This document shows, piece after piece, positions 8,387 to 16,781 of a stretch of DNA of 64,000 nt; position 1 is the first letter of the stretch; each line of letters starts with the position of its first letter. The translations under genes were made by a program, and so were the position numbers. Source of the DNA: a bacterium (GTDB lineage Bacteria > Vulcanimicrobiota > JABDET01); the NCBI GenBank assembly GCA_021817145.1, contig JAKAVV010000004.1:1-64000 (forward strand), given 5' to 3'. The notes under the pieces are model-generated. The model was not told the DNA's origin. It ran no database searches and worked only from the letters and a program-made list of their open reading frames with translations.

Positions 8387-10367
8387 CCTTGATAAGAACC
8401 CAAATCAATAAAGCGGCAAAAGTTGCGGCAATATAAAGGAGATAAAGCTGAAGCCGTCCCTGCTGAATGATCCGAAACTGAGAAAGAATTTTCACCACAC
8501 GGCGAATTCCTGGCAGCAGCCATTTTTCAGAAGCAATATCCCCCAGATGTTTTTCATAATGCGCCTTTTCAGGAAAATAACCAAGAGGAGTTTTCTGATG
8601 TTTAATGCGTGAATAGATCAAAGGGGCAAAAGGAGCCAGAACAGGTTCTGCAAAAGAAGCCGCAGTGTACTGCATTCTAGGATTATAAGCAGGATAACCA
8701 CAGCTCCAGGTTTCGCTCTTTTCCACTTTACGATTCCGCAGCAGTCCTCTGCGCAGCAGGTAAAAAAGCCCAATCAAAATAAATAACACTGCCGCGGCAT
8801 AAGTAATCATCAGCAGTGAATTCACAGCAGGTTCTGCTGCAGTAAAACTCCCCCCAAAAAAATCCGCCGCAGGAGCTGTCAGATAAATCATCTCTATCGG
8901 AAAAACTCCAATCACAAAACACAGAACAGCGCCAATGATCATTGGGATCACCATAAAGATATTTGATTCATGGGCATGAGTCGTTTTTTCTGTTCGGGGG
9001 TTCCCCAGAAAAATAATCCCAAAAGCTTTAACAAAACAGGTCACAGCAAGCCCGCCAATTAAAGCCAGGGCAGGCACAATGGCAAGAGCAAATAATCCCC
9101 ATAAGGTTGGAAAATAAAAAGATCCTTGAAAAGCCCCTCTGTAAATCAAATACTCACTGATAAAACCATTGAAAGGGGGCAGCCCGCAAATCGCCGCTGA
9201 TCCAATTAAAAAAGAGGTTCCTGTCATCGGCATAAAGCGATAAAGCCCTCCAAGAGCATCCAAATTCCTTGTTCCTGTGGAATGCTGCACGCTTCCTGCC
9301 CCATGGAATAAAAGCCCTTTAAAAAGCCCGTGATTTAAAACATGAAGAAGGGCTCCAGAATATCCCAAAAAAATAATCATAGGATTGGCAAGGCTTTGAC
9401 CTAAAAGCCCTAATCCAATCCCAAGAGCAATAATACCGATATTTTCAACACTGTGGTAAGCCAGGAGCCTTTTTAGATCATGTTCTGTAAGAGCATGCAG
9501 CACTCCCAGCACCCCTGAAACAATCCCAATTCCGATAATCAATCCACCCCACCAGGAAGGAGGAGTTCCAAAAAACAAAAGAGTGCGAAGAAGACCATAA
9601 ATCCCCATTTTAATCATGACTCCTGACATCACAGCAGAAACAGGGCTTGGAGCAGCTGGATGGGCTTCAGGCAGCCAGATATGAACAGGCCAGAAACCCG
9701 CTTTTGTCCCAAACCCAACAAGCGCCAACAGAAAACAGGTATTTGCCAATCCCGGCATCTTTAAACTTGACATTTGAAAAGTATTAAAATCAAAACTTCC
9801 TGAGACGCGGCTCAAAAGAGTGAATAAAACGAATAAAAACACAACCCCTGCTTGAGAAGCCATTAAATAAAGGACCCCTGCTTTTACTACCTCTTTCCGT
9901 TCATTTTCAAAAGTAACCAGGAAAAAAGAGGAAAGAGACATGATCTCCCAAGCAGCAAGAAATAATATCCCGTTTCTAGCAATCACAACCCCTACCATGG
10001 ATGCCACTAAAAAGCTGAAGAAAAAAACAGGGGATAAAAGCCATTTTTTCCCTTGATAATGGATAAAATATCCCTTTCCATAAAGGGCAGATAATCCGGA
10101 AACCAAAAAAATACACACGAGAAAAAAAGAAGAAAGCGGATCCAGACCAATCGCAATTTTCCCTATAGGTAAAGACCAGGGGATTTTAAGAAAGATTTGT
10201 TCTCCTGATACTAGAGCAAACAAAGAGGCTGAAACTCCAAGAACACAAGCAAACAGATTTCCAAAAGTTCCAATTCCAAGGATCATCCTCTCCCTGTGCC
10301 CCGCAAAAAGCGCTGCCAAAGGGGTGGCGCAGAGAATCATCAAGGAACCTAAAATCGCATAAAGCAT
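8376..10367 (-). CDS. NuoL/HyfB-like antiporter subunit
   Basis: A 663-residue polytopic protein with more than 14 membrane segments. The antiporter core includes FGTKAGFWPVHIWLPEAHPAAP and HDLKRLLAYHSVENIGI, with conserved Lys and His residues, and NHGLFKGLLFHGAGSV follows. A C-terminal extension after residue about 560 has a soluble stretch (KVEKSETWSCGYP) and a final helix, as in HyfB. The role is ion translocation. It is the first membrane gene of the operon and starts one base after the stop of the HTH-EIIA gene, so the two are co-transcribed. Confidence 0.92.
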   Translation of the reverse strand: MLYAILGSLMILCATPLAALFAGHRERMILGIGTFGNLFACVLGVSASLFALVSGEQIFLKIPWSLPIGKIAIGLDPLSSFFLVCIFLVSGLSALYGKGYFIHYQGKKWLLSPVFFFSFLVASMVGVVIARNGILFLAAWEIMSLSSFFLVTFENERKEVVKAGVLYLMASQAGVVFLFVLFTLLSRVSGSFDFNTFQMSSLKMPGLANTCFLLALVGFGTKAGFWPVHIWLPEAHPAAPSPVSAVMSGVMIKMGIYGLLRTLLFFGTPPSWWGGLIIGIGIVSGVLGVLHALTEHDLKRLLAYHSVENIGIIALGIGLGLLGQSLANPMIIFLGYSGALLHVLNHGLFKGLLFHGAGSVQHSTGTRNLDALGGLYRFMPMTGTSFLIGSAAICGLPPFNGFISEYLIYRGAFQGSFYFPTLWGLFALAIVPALALIGGLAVTCFVKAFGIIFLGNPRTEKTTHAHESNIFMVIPMIIGAVLCFVIGVFPIEMIYLTAPAADFFGGSFTAAEPAVNSLLMITYAAAVLFILIGLFYLLRRGLLRNRKVEKSETWSCGYPAYNPRMQYTAASFAEPVLAPFAPLIYSRIKHQKTPLGYFPEKAHYEKHLGDIASEKWLLPGIRRVVKILSQFRIIQQGRLQLYLLYIAATFAALLIWVLIKGGY

Positions 10368-11036
10368 TTATCTGCTCATTTCCATCACAGAAATCCGATC
10401 TAAAATCGCTTCACGCGGAGCCCCCATCAAAACCAAATCTTTCAATAGAGAATCAGACAATAAAATGGTTAAAAAAGCCACGATTTGAAAATGGATGCGC
10501 GTAGATGGGGAGAACAGCAGAAAAAAAACTTGAACAGGAAGAGTGTCAGTCAGGGAAAAATCAATAGGACTTTTAAGGCAGCACAACAGTAAAACAGGCT
10601 CTTCAATTGGAAGCAGAATAGGAAATCGCGGATGAGGAATGGCAATTCCATCTATAAAATGAAGAAAAGGGATTGAACTATCTCTTGTTAAGAGTTGAAT
10701 CAAAAACTCGGGATCCATTTCAGAAGGAATTCCCGAAAACCTTGCAGCAGCTTCTGCCACTTCTTCTTTCACAGCTCCTGGGACCTCATAAAAGATCCCT
10801 CCTCTTTTAAGCGCAGAAGAGATTTTAAGAATTCTTTTTTCCTGTTCATGAAGATTGAACAACTTATCCGATACAGAATAATGATGGAGAACAGCCCATT
10901 CCAGCAAATCAATCCGATTTAACCAGTACTGTTCATGAACACGATAAGCAGAAAGAGAACCTTTTTGAATCCAGCGGTAAAGAAGGTTTTCAGAAACCTT
11001 CAGCAGCTCTGCGGCATCACGAACACTCAAATCCAT
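10368..11036 (-). CDS. HTH (excisionase/MerR-like) plus PTS EIIA-like fusion protein; probable regulator of the Ehr-type operon
   Basis: A 222-residue, two-domain protein. Residues 1-45 form a helix-turn-helix of the excisionase/MerR kind (LSVRDAAELLKVSENLLYRWIQKG). Residues about 85-220 resemble PtsN/fructose-type EIIA and keep the phosphorylatable His in GIAIPHPR (H135). EIIA(Ntr) proteins report PEP and nitrogen status; joined to a DNA-binding domain, the protein could switch transcription with PTS phosphorylation. It is the first gene of the hydrogenase-related operon and is preceded by the shared promoter element at 11058-11103. Control of that promoter by this protein is inference. No PTS transporter genes lie in the window. 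Confidence 0.8.
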   Translation of the reverse strand: MDLSVRDAAELLKVSENLLYRWIQKGSLSAYRVHEQYWLNRIDLLEWAVLHHYSVSDKLFNLHEQEKRILKISSALKRGGIFYEVPGAVKEEVAEAAARFSGIPSEMDPEFLIQLLTRDSSIPFLHFIDGIAIPHPRFPILLPIEEPVLLLCCLKSPIDFSLTDTLPVQVFFLLFSPSTRIHFQIVAFLTILLSDSLLKDLVLMGAPREAILDRISVMEMSR

Positions 11037-11057
11037 AGCTTTTTAAAATCAACTTTT

Positions 11058-11103
11058 AGCATACCATAGAAATTTTATGATGAACATCAGTCAAACATCT
11101 GAT
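11058..11103 (-). promoter_or_regulatory. Activator-type promoter of the Ehr-type operon (copy 2 of shared element)
   Basis: The minus strand shows palindrome ATCAG-N8-CTGAT (11086-11103), a 22-base gap, then TATGCT (11058-11063) followed by AAAAG. Spacing and sequence copy those at 2999-3044; 21 bases including the palindrome are identical. The predicted transcription start lies about 15 bases before the ATG at 11036. The same intergenic space also serves the divergent histidine kinase gene, so a bound regulator could act on both. Confidence 0.65.
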
Positions 11104-11157
11104 TTTTCCATTTGCTTCTTACAAGTTCCAGGAAATTAACGCTGCGACAAAAAAGTT

Positions 11158-12246
11158 ATGGATGTGAAAAGTTTTGTCTCTTGGTTTAAAAAACTGGATA
11201 CAGCCCGAAAAATCTTTCTCGCAAATCTGTTCATCATTCTATTCTGGTGCTCTTTAGTTTTTTTAGGGATGAGAGGACTTCCCTTAACTCATACTCAGTG
11301 GGTTATTCTGGTTCTTTTATTTGCGGTGGGAGCGCTCTGGTTAACCTCCTGGTTTGTAACCATGGCTCTTGCCCCTTTACGTTCCTTATCACACGCAATG
11401 GATCGAGTGGCAAAAGGGGACTTAACCTTTCGGGCATCAAACCATCCTGCTGCAGGACCTCTGGTTAATCTCTGCGTCAGTTCATTGAACCAAATGTTAG
11501 ACGTGCTGGATAAAGAACGACAAAAATCTCGACTGCTTTCTGAACGGCTGATCTTTGCTCAAGAAGAAGAGCGAAGGAGAATTGCCAGGGATCTGCATGA
11601 TGAAACCATGCAGGGATTGACAACCCTTCGCATGCAGATCGAAGAGGTGGAGATCTTAATGGCAGCAGGTCTAACTCCACTTAATCTTAAAGCTTGCAAA
11701 ACAACCCTTTCCAACTTAAAACAAGTGGCTGATCAAGAGCTGAAAGAGCTGAGGCATCTGGTCTTCAATCTCCGCCCGATGCTCTTGGATGATATGGGAT
11801 TAAAACAAGCTCTTCTTTCTCTTTTTAGAGAAGAACTCGGAAAAAATGGAATTCGAACCGATTTCTCCATTGAAGGAACTGAAGTCCAACTTTCTGATGC
11901 AATCGAAGTAGCTCTTTACCGTCTTTCACAAGAGATCATCGCCAATATCCTGAAACACGCAAAAGCCACAAAAGTTTCTGTGAATTTATCGTTTCAGCCC
12001 AATGGAATTAAACTGGTGGTTCAAGACAATGGAATTGGATTTAATGCGGCTGCAGCCAGGATAAACAATCAAGGAATGGGGCTTTTAGGAATGGCTGAAA
12101 GGGCATCTCTTTTGTCAGGAACATTTGAAATTCAATCCTCTCCAAACAGAGGAACAAAAGTGGAGAGCTTTTTTCCTACAGCAGCATTCTCCTCACACAC
12201 TGATCCTCCTGGATCCGATTCTCTAAAGAATAAAATTTATGATTAA
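11158..12246 (+). CDS. DesK/NarX-type membrane sensor histidine kinase
   Basis: A 362-residue kinase. Two membrane helices (about 17-37 and 46-68) enclose almost no periplasmic loop, so the signal is likely sensed in the membrane or cytoplasm. A HAMP domain follows (about 70-120). The HisKA_3 dimerisation domain has the phosphoacceptor His in EEERRRIARDLHDE (about residue 147), and the ATPase domain has an N box (SQEIIANILKHAKA), DNGIGF and GMGLLGMAERA. It overlaps the response regulator by eight bases. It is transcribed divergently from the hydrogenase-related operon, which is a plausible target. Confidence 0.9.
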   Translation: MDVKSFVSWFKKLDTARKIFLANLFIILFWCSLVFLGMRGLPLTHTQWVILVLLFAVGALWLTSWFVTMALAPLRSLSHAMDRVAKGDLTFRASNHPAAGPLVNLCVSSLNQMLDVLDKERQKSRLLSERLIFAQEEERRRIARDLHDETMQGLTTLRMQIEEVEILMAAGLTPLNLKACKTTLSNLKQVADQELKELRHLVFNLRPMLLDDMGLKQALLSLFREELGKNGIRTDFSIEGTEVQLSDAIEVALYRLSQEIIANILKHAKATKVSVNLSFQPNGIKLVVQDNGIGFNAAAARINNQGMGLLGMAERASLLSGTFEIQSSPNRGTKVESFFPTAAFSSHTDPPGSDSLKNKIYD

Positions 12247-12892
12247 ACTCTTACTGGCTGATGATCACACCATTCTGAGAGAAGGGCTTGAAAGCCTTTT
12301 ATCCTTGAACTCCGAACTTTCAGTGATAGGAAAAGCTTCCAATGGGGAAGAAGCCGTCGAGCTGGCAGGAAAACTGAAGCCAGATGTGATTCTCATGGAT
12401 ATCGGAATGCCTGTTCTAAATGGATTGAAAGCCACACGAAAAATCAAAGATCTCTATCCTGAGGTTAAAATTTTAATTCTAACCCAATATGAATCAGAGT
12501 ATTATTTTTTTTCATCCCTGCAGGCGGGAAGTTCGGGATACATCTTAAAAGGAACAAACGTTGCCGAACTTATTTCCGCTGTAACAACAATTCACGAAGG
12601 GCAAATCTATTTTTCCCCTGTATTGACTCAAACCATTTTAAAAAACTTCGTTTTAGGGGACAAACTGACTGCCACTCAAGGAACATTGAGCCCACGAGAG
12701 CTGGAAGTATTGAAGCTGCTGGCAGATGGGTGCTCCAACCAAGAGATTGCGGATCAATTGTTTGTTTCTGTTAAAACTGTCCAGACCCACCGCTATCATC
12801 TCATGGAAAAGCTGAATTTGCACAGCAGAACAGAACTAGTAAAATACGCAATTCGCGAAGGAATCTTAATTTTGGAAGATTCGGAGAGATAA
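12239..12892 (+). CDS. NarL/FixJ-type response regulator
   Basis: A 217-residue protein with an N-terminal receiver domain (acidic DD near residue 9, phosphoacceptor Asp in VILMDIGMP near residue 54, Lys in KGTN near 105) and a C-terminal LuxR-type HTH (LSPRELEVLKLLADGCSNQEIA, then VKTVQTHRYHLMEKLN). It is cotranscribed with the sensor kinase by overlap. LuxR-type regulators bind inverted repeats, often near -40, so it is one candidate for binding the ATCAG-N8-CTGAT element beside it. That link is inference. Confidence 0.92.
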   Translation: MIKLLLADDHTILREGLESLLSLNSELSVIGKASNGEEAVELAGKLKPDVILMDIGMPVLNGLKATRKIKDLYPEVKILILTQYESEYYFFSSLQAGSSGYILKGTNVAELISAVTTIHEGQIYFSPVLTQTILKNFVLGDKLTATQGTLSPRELEVLKLLADGCSNQEIADQLFVSVKTVQTHRYHLMEKLNLHSRTELVKYAIREGILILEDSER

Positions 12893-12915
12893 TCGCTTTA
12901 CAAAGGTGAAACATA

Positions 12916-14724
12916 ATGGATAATAAAAATATAGAAGATTACGGAATTATCGGAAATTTGAATACCGTGGCTCTTGTCGGAAATGATGGTTCAATTGATT
13001 TTATGTGTTTTCCCGATTTCGATTCTCCGACTATTTTTGCGAGTCTGCTGGACAAAAACAAAGGGGGAAAATTCTCGATCTCCCCAAAACTTGAAAACAC
13101 ACGCCATAAACAACTTTATCTTCCTGATACCAACATTCTTTTAACTCGCTCTCTTTCTGCAAGCGGAGTTTCAGAAATTTCTGATTTTATGCCGATTGAT
13201 GAAAGGCAAAATTCATCCTGTCTTGTAAGACGAGTAAAAACTGTGAGAGGAGAACTTCATTATACAGTCCACTGCAAGCCCTCTTTTAATTATGGAAGAT
13301 CGCTCCATACCATTGAGACAAATAAAGATGAGGTCCTTTTTATTTCCCATGGACCGGATAAAACAGCCCTTAAACTTAAGCTCTCAGTCCCTTGCAAAAT
13401 TCTAGATGGAGGGATTATGTGCGAATTTACTCTTTCTGCTGAAGAAACCGCTTCCTTTATCCTGGAACAAGCAGCGCCAAATAAGAATTCCCCTAGTTCT
13501 TTGCCTGATTTTGTCTCAAACTCTTTTAAATCAACCGCCAATTTCTGGAGACGTTGGGTAGCCCGCTCCCATTATCAAGGAAGATGGAGAGAAGTCGTTA
13601 ATCGTTCAGCTCTAGTCTTAAAACTTTTAACTTCCAAAAAATACGGTTCAATGGTTGCAGCCCCAACGTTTGGCCTACCTGAGACAATAGGAGGAGAACG
13701 AAACTGGGATTACCGCTATACCTGGATTAGAGATACAGCCTTTACCCTTTCCGCTGTGCTGAAACTCGGGTATAAGGAAGAAGCAGCCTCTTTTATGAAA
13801 TGGTTTTCCGCGCGATGTTCTGAGATAAAACCTGGTACTCCCCTTCAAGTCGTGTATAAATTAGATGGCAGCCCCGAACTTCCAGAAGAGATATTAGGGC
13901 ATTTTGAAGGATATCGAGGCTCAAAACCTGTGCGTATTGGAAATGCGGCATACAAGCAGTTTCAACTCGATATTTACGGCGAGCTGTTGAATGCAATTTA
14001 TCGTTATAATAACCAGGTAGATATTATTTCTCATGAATTTTGGGAAAATCTGACTCAATTGTTAAACTGGGTATGCAAAAATTGGAAAAGAAAAGATGAT
14101 GGGATTTGGGAAATTCGATCAGGACCCAAAGAATTTCTTTATTCAAAATTGATGTGTTGGACAGCCCTTGACAAAGGCATGCGACTTGCCCAGGAACGGT
14201 CTCTCCCTGCCCCTGTACACCTCTGGCATGAAAATAGAGACCTGATTTATAAAGAAATCATGAACAACTTCTGGAATCCCACCAAAAAGGCGTTTATCCA
14301 GTATCAGGGGACCAATACCCTGGATGCCTCAGCTTTAATGATGCCTATCGTATCGTTTTTAAGCCCTCATGATCCAGCATGGATCTCGACCATCCAGCAG
14401 ATCGAAAAAGAGCTTGTCAGCGATTCTCTGGTTTATCGCTATAAAACAAACAAAAACGATGCAGATGGATTAACAGGAAAAGAAGGAACTTTTTCTATAT
14501 GTTCTTTCTGGTATGCGCAAGCTCTCTGTAAAACCGGCGATTTCCAAAAGGCAAGATTTTTCTTCGAAAAAATGTTGGGATATGCGAACCACCTGGGGCT
14601 TTACGCTGAAGAATTAGGTCCAAGCGGAGAACATCTCGGAAATTTCCCTCAAGCTTTCAGCCATCTGGCTTTAATCAATGCAGCATACGAATTAGACCAC
14701 GCCTTAACCATGGCTGATGAATAA
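12916..14724 (+). CDS. Glycoside hydrolase family 15 (glucoamylase/trehalase-type)
   Basis: A 602-residue cytoplasmic protein without a signal peptide, with the GH15 layout: an N-terminal beta-sandwich starting IEDYGIIGNLNTVALVGNDGSIDFMCFPDF, then the (alpha/alpha)6 barrel with ERNWDYRYTWIRDT, DGIWEIRSGPKEFLYSKLMCW (Glu is the likely acid) and EELGPSGEHLGNFPQAFSH (Glu is the likely base). Bacterial members hydrolyse alpha-glucans, maltodextrins or trehalose; I cannot say which. It starts 23 bases after the response regulator with an AGGTGA site, so it probably shares that transcript. Confidence 0.92.
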   Translation: MDNKNIEDYGIIGNLNTVALVGNDGSIDFMCFPDFDSPTIFASLLDKNKGGKFSISPKLENTRHKQLYLPDTNILLTRSLSASGVSEISDFMPIDERQNSSCLVRRVKTVRGELHYTVHCKPSFNYGRSLHTIETNKDEVLFISHGPDKTALKLKLSVPCKILDGGIMCEFTLSAEETASFILEQAAPNKNSPSSLPDFVSNSFKSTANFWRRWVARSHYQGRWREVVNRSALVLKLLTSKKYGSMVAAPTFGLPETIGGERNWDYRYTWIRDTAFTLSAVLKLGYKEEAASFMKWFSARCSEIKPGTPLQVVYKLDGSPELPEEILGHFEGYRGSKPVRIGNAAYKQFQLDIYGELLNAIYRYNNQVDIISHEFWENLTQLLNWVCKNWKRKDDGIWEIRSGPKEFLYSKLMCWTALDKGMRLAQERSLPAPVHLWHENRDLIYKEIMNNFWNPTKKAFIQYQGTNTLDASALMMPIVSFLSPHDPAWISTIQQIEKELVSDSLVYRYKTNKNDADGLTGKEGTFSICSFWYAQALCKTGDFQKARFFFEKMLGYANHLGLYAEELGPSGEHLGNFPQAFSHLALINAAYELDHALTMADE

Positions 14725-14897
14725 TTTCTTTTAAAACCAGACATACGAAGACAACTGTTCTTGTTACAGGAGGCAAAGAGTTCAAATAAGTTGAAATCAA
14801 AATTTTAAAGCTGAAAAATAAATATTTGTAGGAATTATGCTGGAGCAAACAGAATAACTTCATCAATCAATAAAACATAGGGTCAGAAACCGTTTCT

Positions 14898-14973
14898 GCG
14901 GGAGTAGCTCAGTTGGTAGAGCGCTAGCCTTCCAAGCTGGATGTCGCGAGTTCGAACCTCGTCTCCCGCTCCA
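14898..14973 (+). tRNA. tRNA-Gly (anticodon TCC)
   Basis: A full cloverleaf: acceptor GCGGGAG/CTCCCGC, D-stem GCTC/GAGC, anticodon stem CTAGC/GCTGG with loop CTTCCAA (anticodon TCC), T-stem GCGAG/CTCGT with loop TTCGAAC, discriminator T, and CCA encoded at 14971-14973. The 173-bp gap between the GH15 gene and this tRNA shows no gene. Confidence 0.96.
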
Positions 14974-14997
14974 GATGTTATAAAAGGGAGGCTGGTT

Positions 14998-16053
14998 ATG
15001 TTCCACAAAGAGGCAAAAAGTTCAATTGATAATCTCACAAAAAAACAAACTATCCTTTTCTTTTTTTTGTGTCTTTTTTCTCTCTCTTTTACCCGCGCTT
15101 TTGCCCAAAACCCACTTGTTTTTATTTTTGATAAACCGTTTCAGAGCCCTCTTATCTTACAAAATAAAATTTATTTTGCACCCCTTCAACCTCTGGCCCG
15201 AGCCTTAAATCTAACCATTAAAAAAGAAGACATCATTTTAAACAAGAAAGAAATCAAAAGACTTGCTTTCAAGAAAAATAAAGAGATTTTTGTTCCTCTC
15301 AAAACTTTTGCCGCTGACAGCGGCTGCAAATTTCTTTATAATACCCAAACAGGAATCATTAATATCATTCCAGGAAAATCTCCTCTCTCTCAAAGAATCG
15401 TAAAAAAATTACAAAAAAAAACCTCTGTTGAATCAAATCAGAATTATCTTATTGGTTCAATAGGCCATTCTGTGGACATAGGAAACATGGTGCTTTATAT
15501 CCCTGGATATTATAATAAAAAAGTTAAGCATCCGCTGGTGATTGCCCTTTCCCCTGTTGGAGATCCGTATTCCATGATCAAAGCTTGGCAGACTGCAGCA
15601 GACAATCATCAATGGTTTATTGCCGCATCCAAACTCTTCCATAATGGACCAACACCAGTTTCTTTATTTCATTCTATGGAAGAAGAGGTAAAAAAAATCG
15701 AATCAATTTATCCAATCAATCCTTCTGAAATCATTGCGTCTGGTTTTTCGGGAGGAGGAATGGGCTCTCAAATGTTTGCCTTTTACTTTCCAAGTTTTAT
15801 TCGCGCTGTTGTTACCAATACAGGAATGATTAATCGTTCTTTTTACCAGGAAAAAGCTTTCTATCCACACAGTAAATTATGCGTTTTTATAGCTAGTCCC
15901 ACTGATTTCAGATTTACTGACATGAAGGAAGACCGTAAATTCTTGGAAAGTTTGGGGTGGTCAACAGATTGGATTCAATTTTCAGGAGGACACACAATCG
16001 CCCCTTCCTGGGCTTACGAAAAAGCGGCAGAATGGCTGGAATCTAATTTCTAA
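14998..16053 (+). CDS. Exported alpha/beta hydrolase with N-terminal copper-amine-oxidase-N-like domain
   Basis: A 351-residue protein; the ATG at 14998 follows an AGGGAGGC site. Residues about 20-38 form a hydrophobic signal segment (LFFFLCLFSLSFTRAFAQ). Residues about 45-125 look like the copper amine oxidase N-terminal-like domain (IYFAPLQPLARALNL, then IFVPLKTFAADSGC), a wall-associated fold common in exported enzymes. The C-terminal half is an esterase/PHB-depolymerase-like alpha/beta hydrolase with nucleophile GFSGGGMG and a final GGHTIAPSWAYEKA supplying the His. The substrate is unknown. A longer reading from 14941 would run into the tRNA and was rejected. Confidence 0.75.
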   Translation: MFHKEAKSSIDNLTKKQTILFFFLCLFSLSFTRAFAQNPLVFIFDKPFQSPLILQNKIYFAPLQPLARALNLTIKKEDIILNKKEIKRLAFKKNKEIFVPLKTFAADSGCKFLYNTQTGIINIIPGKSPLSQRIVKKLQKKTSVESNQNYLIGSIGHSVDIGNMVLYIPGYYNKKVKHPLVIALSPVGDPYSMIKAWQTAADNHQWFIAASKLFHNGPTPVSLFHSMEEEVKKIESIYPINPSEIIASGFSGGGMGSQMFAFYFPSFIRAVVTNTGMINRSFYQEKAFYPHSKLCVFIASPTDFRFTDMKEDRKFLESLGWSTDWIQFSGGHTIAPSWAYEKAAEWLESNF

Positions 16054-16069
16054 ATGCCCTCCATTTTCT

Positions 16070-16348
16070 TCAGTCTCCCCTTTTTGCTTCTTTGTTCACA
16101 ATATCATGATTTCCAATACGCCGAAGAATCAGCAAGTTGCTATTCCACTGGAATGTAATCCGCTGTTTTAAATCCACCCTGGCTTCCCAGATGTTCGATG
16201 TCCCCTGAATCCGCTTCACCTGCAAGGAAGGATGCCTTGTATTTTCGATGAGCAGCCGCAGCGCTTTTTCCACTTTGGCTTTTTCCTCATTGGAAAGATC
16301 CAGGTAATCTTTGAGAAAGCTCTCAAGCCTTCTTATGTTTAGAACCAT
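16070..16348 (-). CDS. RelE/ParE-family toxin
   Basis: A 92-residue basic protein with the RelE/YoeB-like layout: helical N-terminus (FLKDYLDLSNEEKAKVEKALRLL), a beta core (SLQVKRIQGTSNIWEARVDLKQRITFQW) and the end ILRRIGNHDIVNKEA, matching the family's GxHD ending. RelE toxins cut mRNA at the ribosome. Its start overlaps the AbrB-type antitoxin gene by 26 bases. It converges with the exported hydrolase gene. Confidence 0.82.
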   Translation of the reverse strand: MVLNIRRLESFLKDYLDLSNEEKAKVEKALRLLIENTRHPSLQVKRIQGTSNIWEARVDLKQRITFQWNSNLLILRRIGNHDIVNKEAKRGD

Positions 16349-16619
16349 GTTTCAAATTCTTCATCAGGCTGTCGGCGGAAGAGAAGTCTTTGTAACGCCC
16401 TTTTGCCAGGTCTTCATCCGCTTCTCGTTCCCTTTTTTGATGTTCCTTTGTCCAGAACCATGCCTGGTCTTGAGGAATCAAAGCCAGTGGGACAGCTGAA
16501 ATTCTTCCTCCATCCAGTTCAAATTGAAGGATAGAGCCTTCCTCCAATTTTAAAGCTTGTCGGATTGCTTCGGGAATCGTTACCTGTCCCCTGGAAGTTA
16601 TCTTGCTGGTTAATGCCAT
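16323..16619 (-). CDS. AbrB/MazE-type antitoxin
   Basis: A 98-residue protein. Residues 1-45 form a SpoVT-AbrB DNA-binding domain (SKITSRGQVTIPEAIRQALKLEEGS, with the usual GQVTIP). The charged C-terminal half (EHQKREREADEDLAKGRYKDF) likely wraps the toxin. This swaps the more usual RelB partner for an AbrB-type one, a combination seen in many genomes. A clear promoter lies upstream (16665-16693), and the AbrB domain probably represses it. Confidence 0.85.
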   Translation of the reverse strand: MALTSKITSRGQVTIPEAIRQALKLEEGSILQFELDGGRISAVPLALIPQDQAWFWTKEHQKREREADEDLAKGRYKDFSSADSLMKNLKHGSKHKKA

Positions 16620-16664
16620 TTCATACCGCCTTTTTTCATTATTTTCTTATTATTTCTAATTCTT

Positions 16665-16693
16665 ATTATATGCTAATATTACCTCCTGGTCAA
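16665..16693 (-). promoter_or_regulatory. Sigma-70-type promoter of the AbrB/RelE operon
   Basis: On the minus strand, TTGACC (16688-16693) and TATAAT (16665-16670) are 17 bases apart, a near-consensus promoter. It ends about 45 bases before the antitoxin ATG at 16619, where GGCGG may serve as ribosome binding site. Confidence 0.7.
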
Positions 16694-16781
16694 GAGGAAT
16701 GATCCCTCAGACAATACAGTAAAACTTTAAAATCAGCGCTCAATTTCAAGGAATTTACAGCCCTTTGCAAAATATTTTTTT

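Noticed and set aside
14941-14997. N-terminal extension of the exported hydrolase into tRNA-Gly
   Set aside because: Would overlap the 3' half of the tRNA; the ATG at 14998 has a good ribosome site and gives a clean signal peptide.
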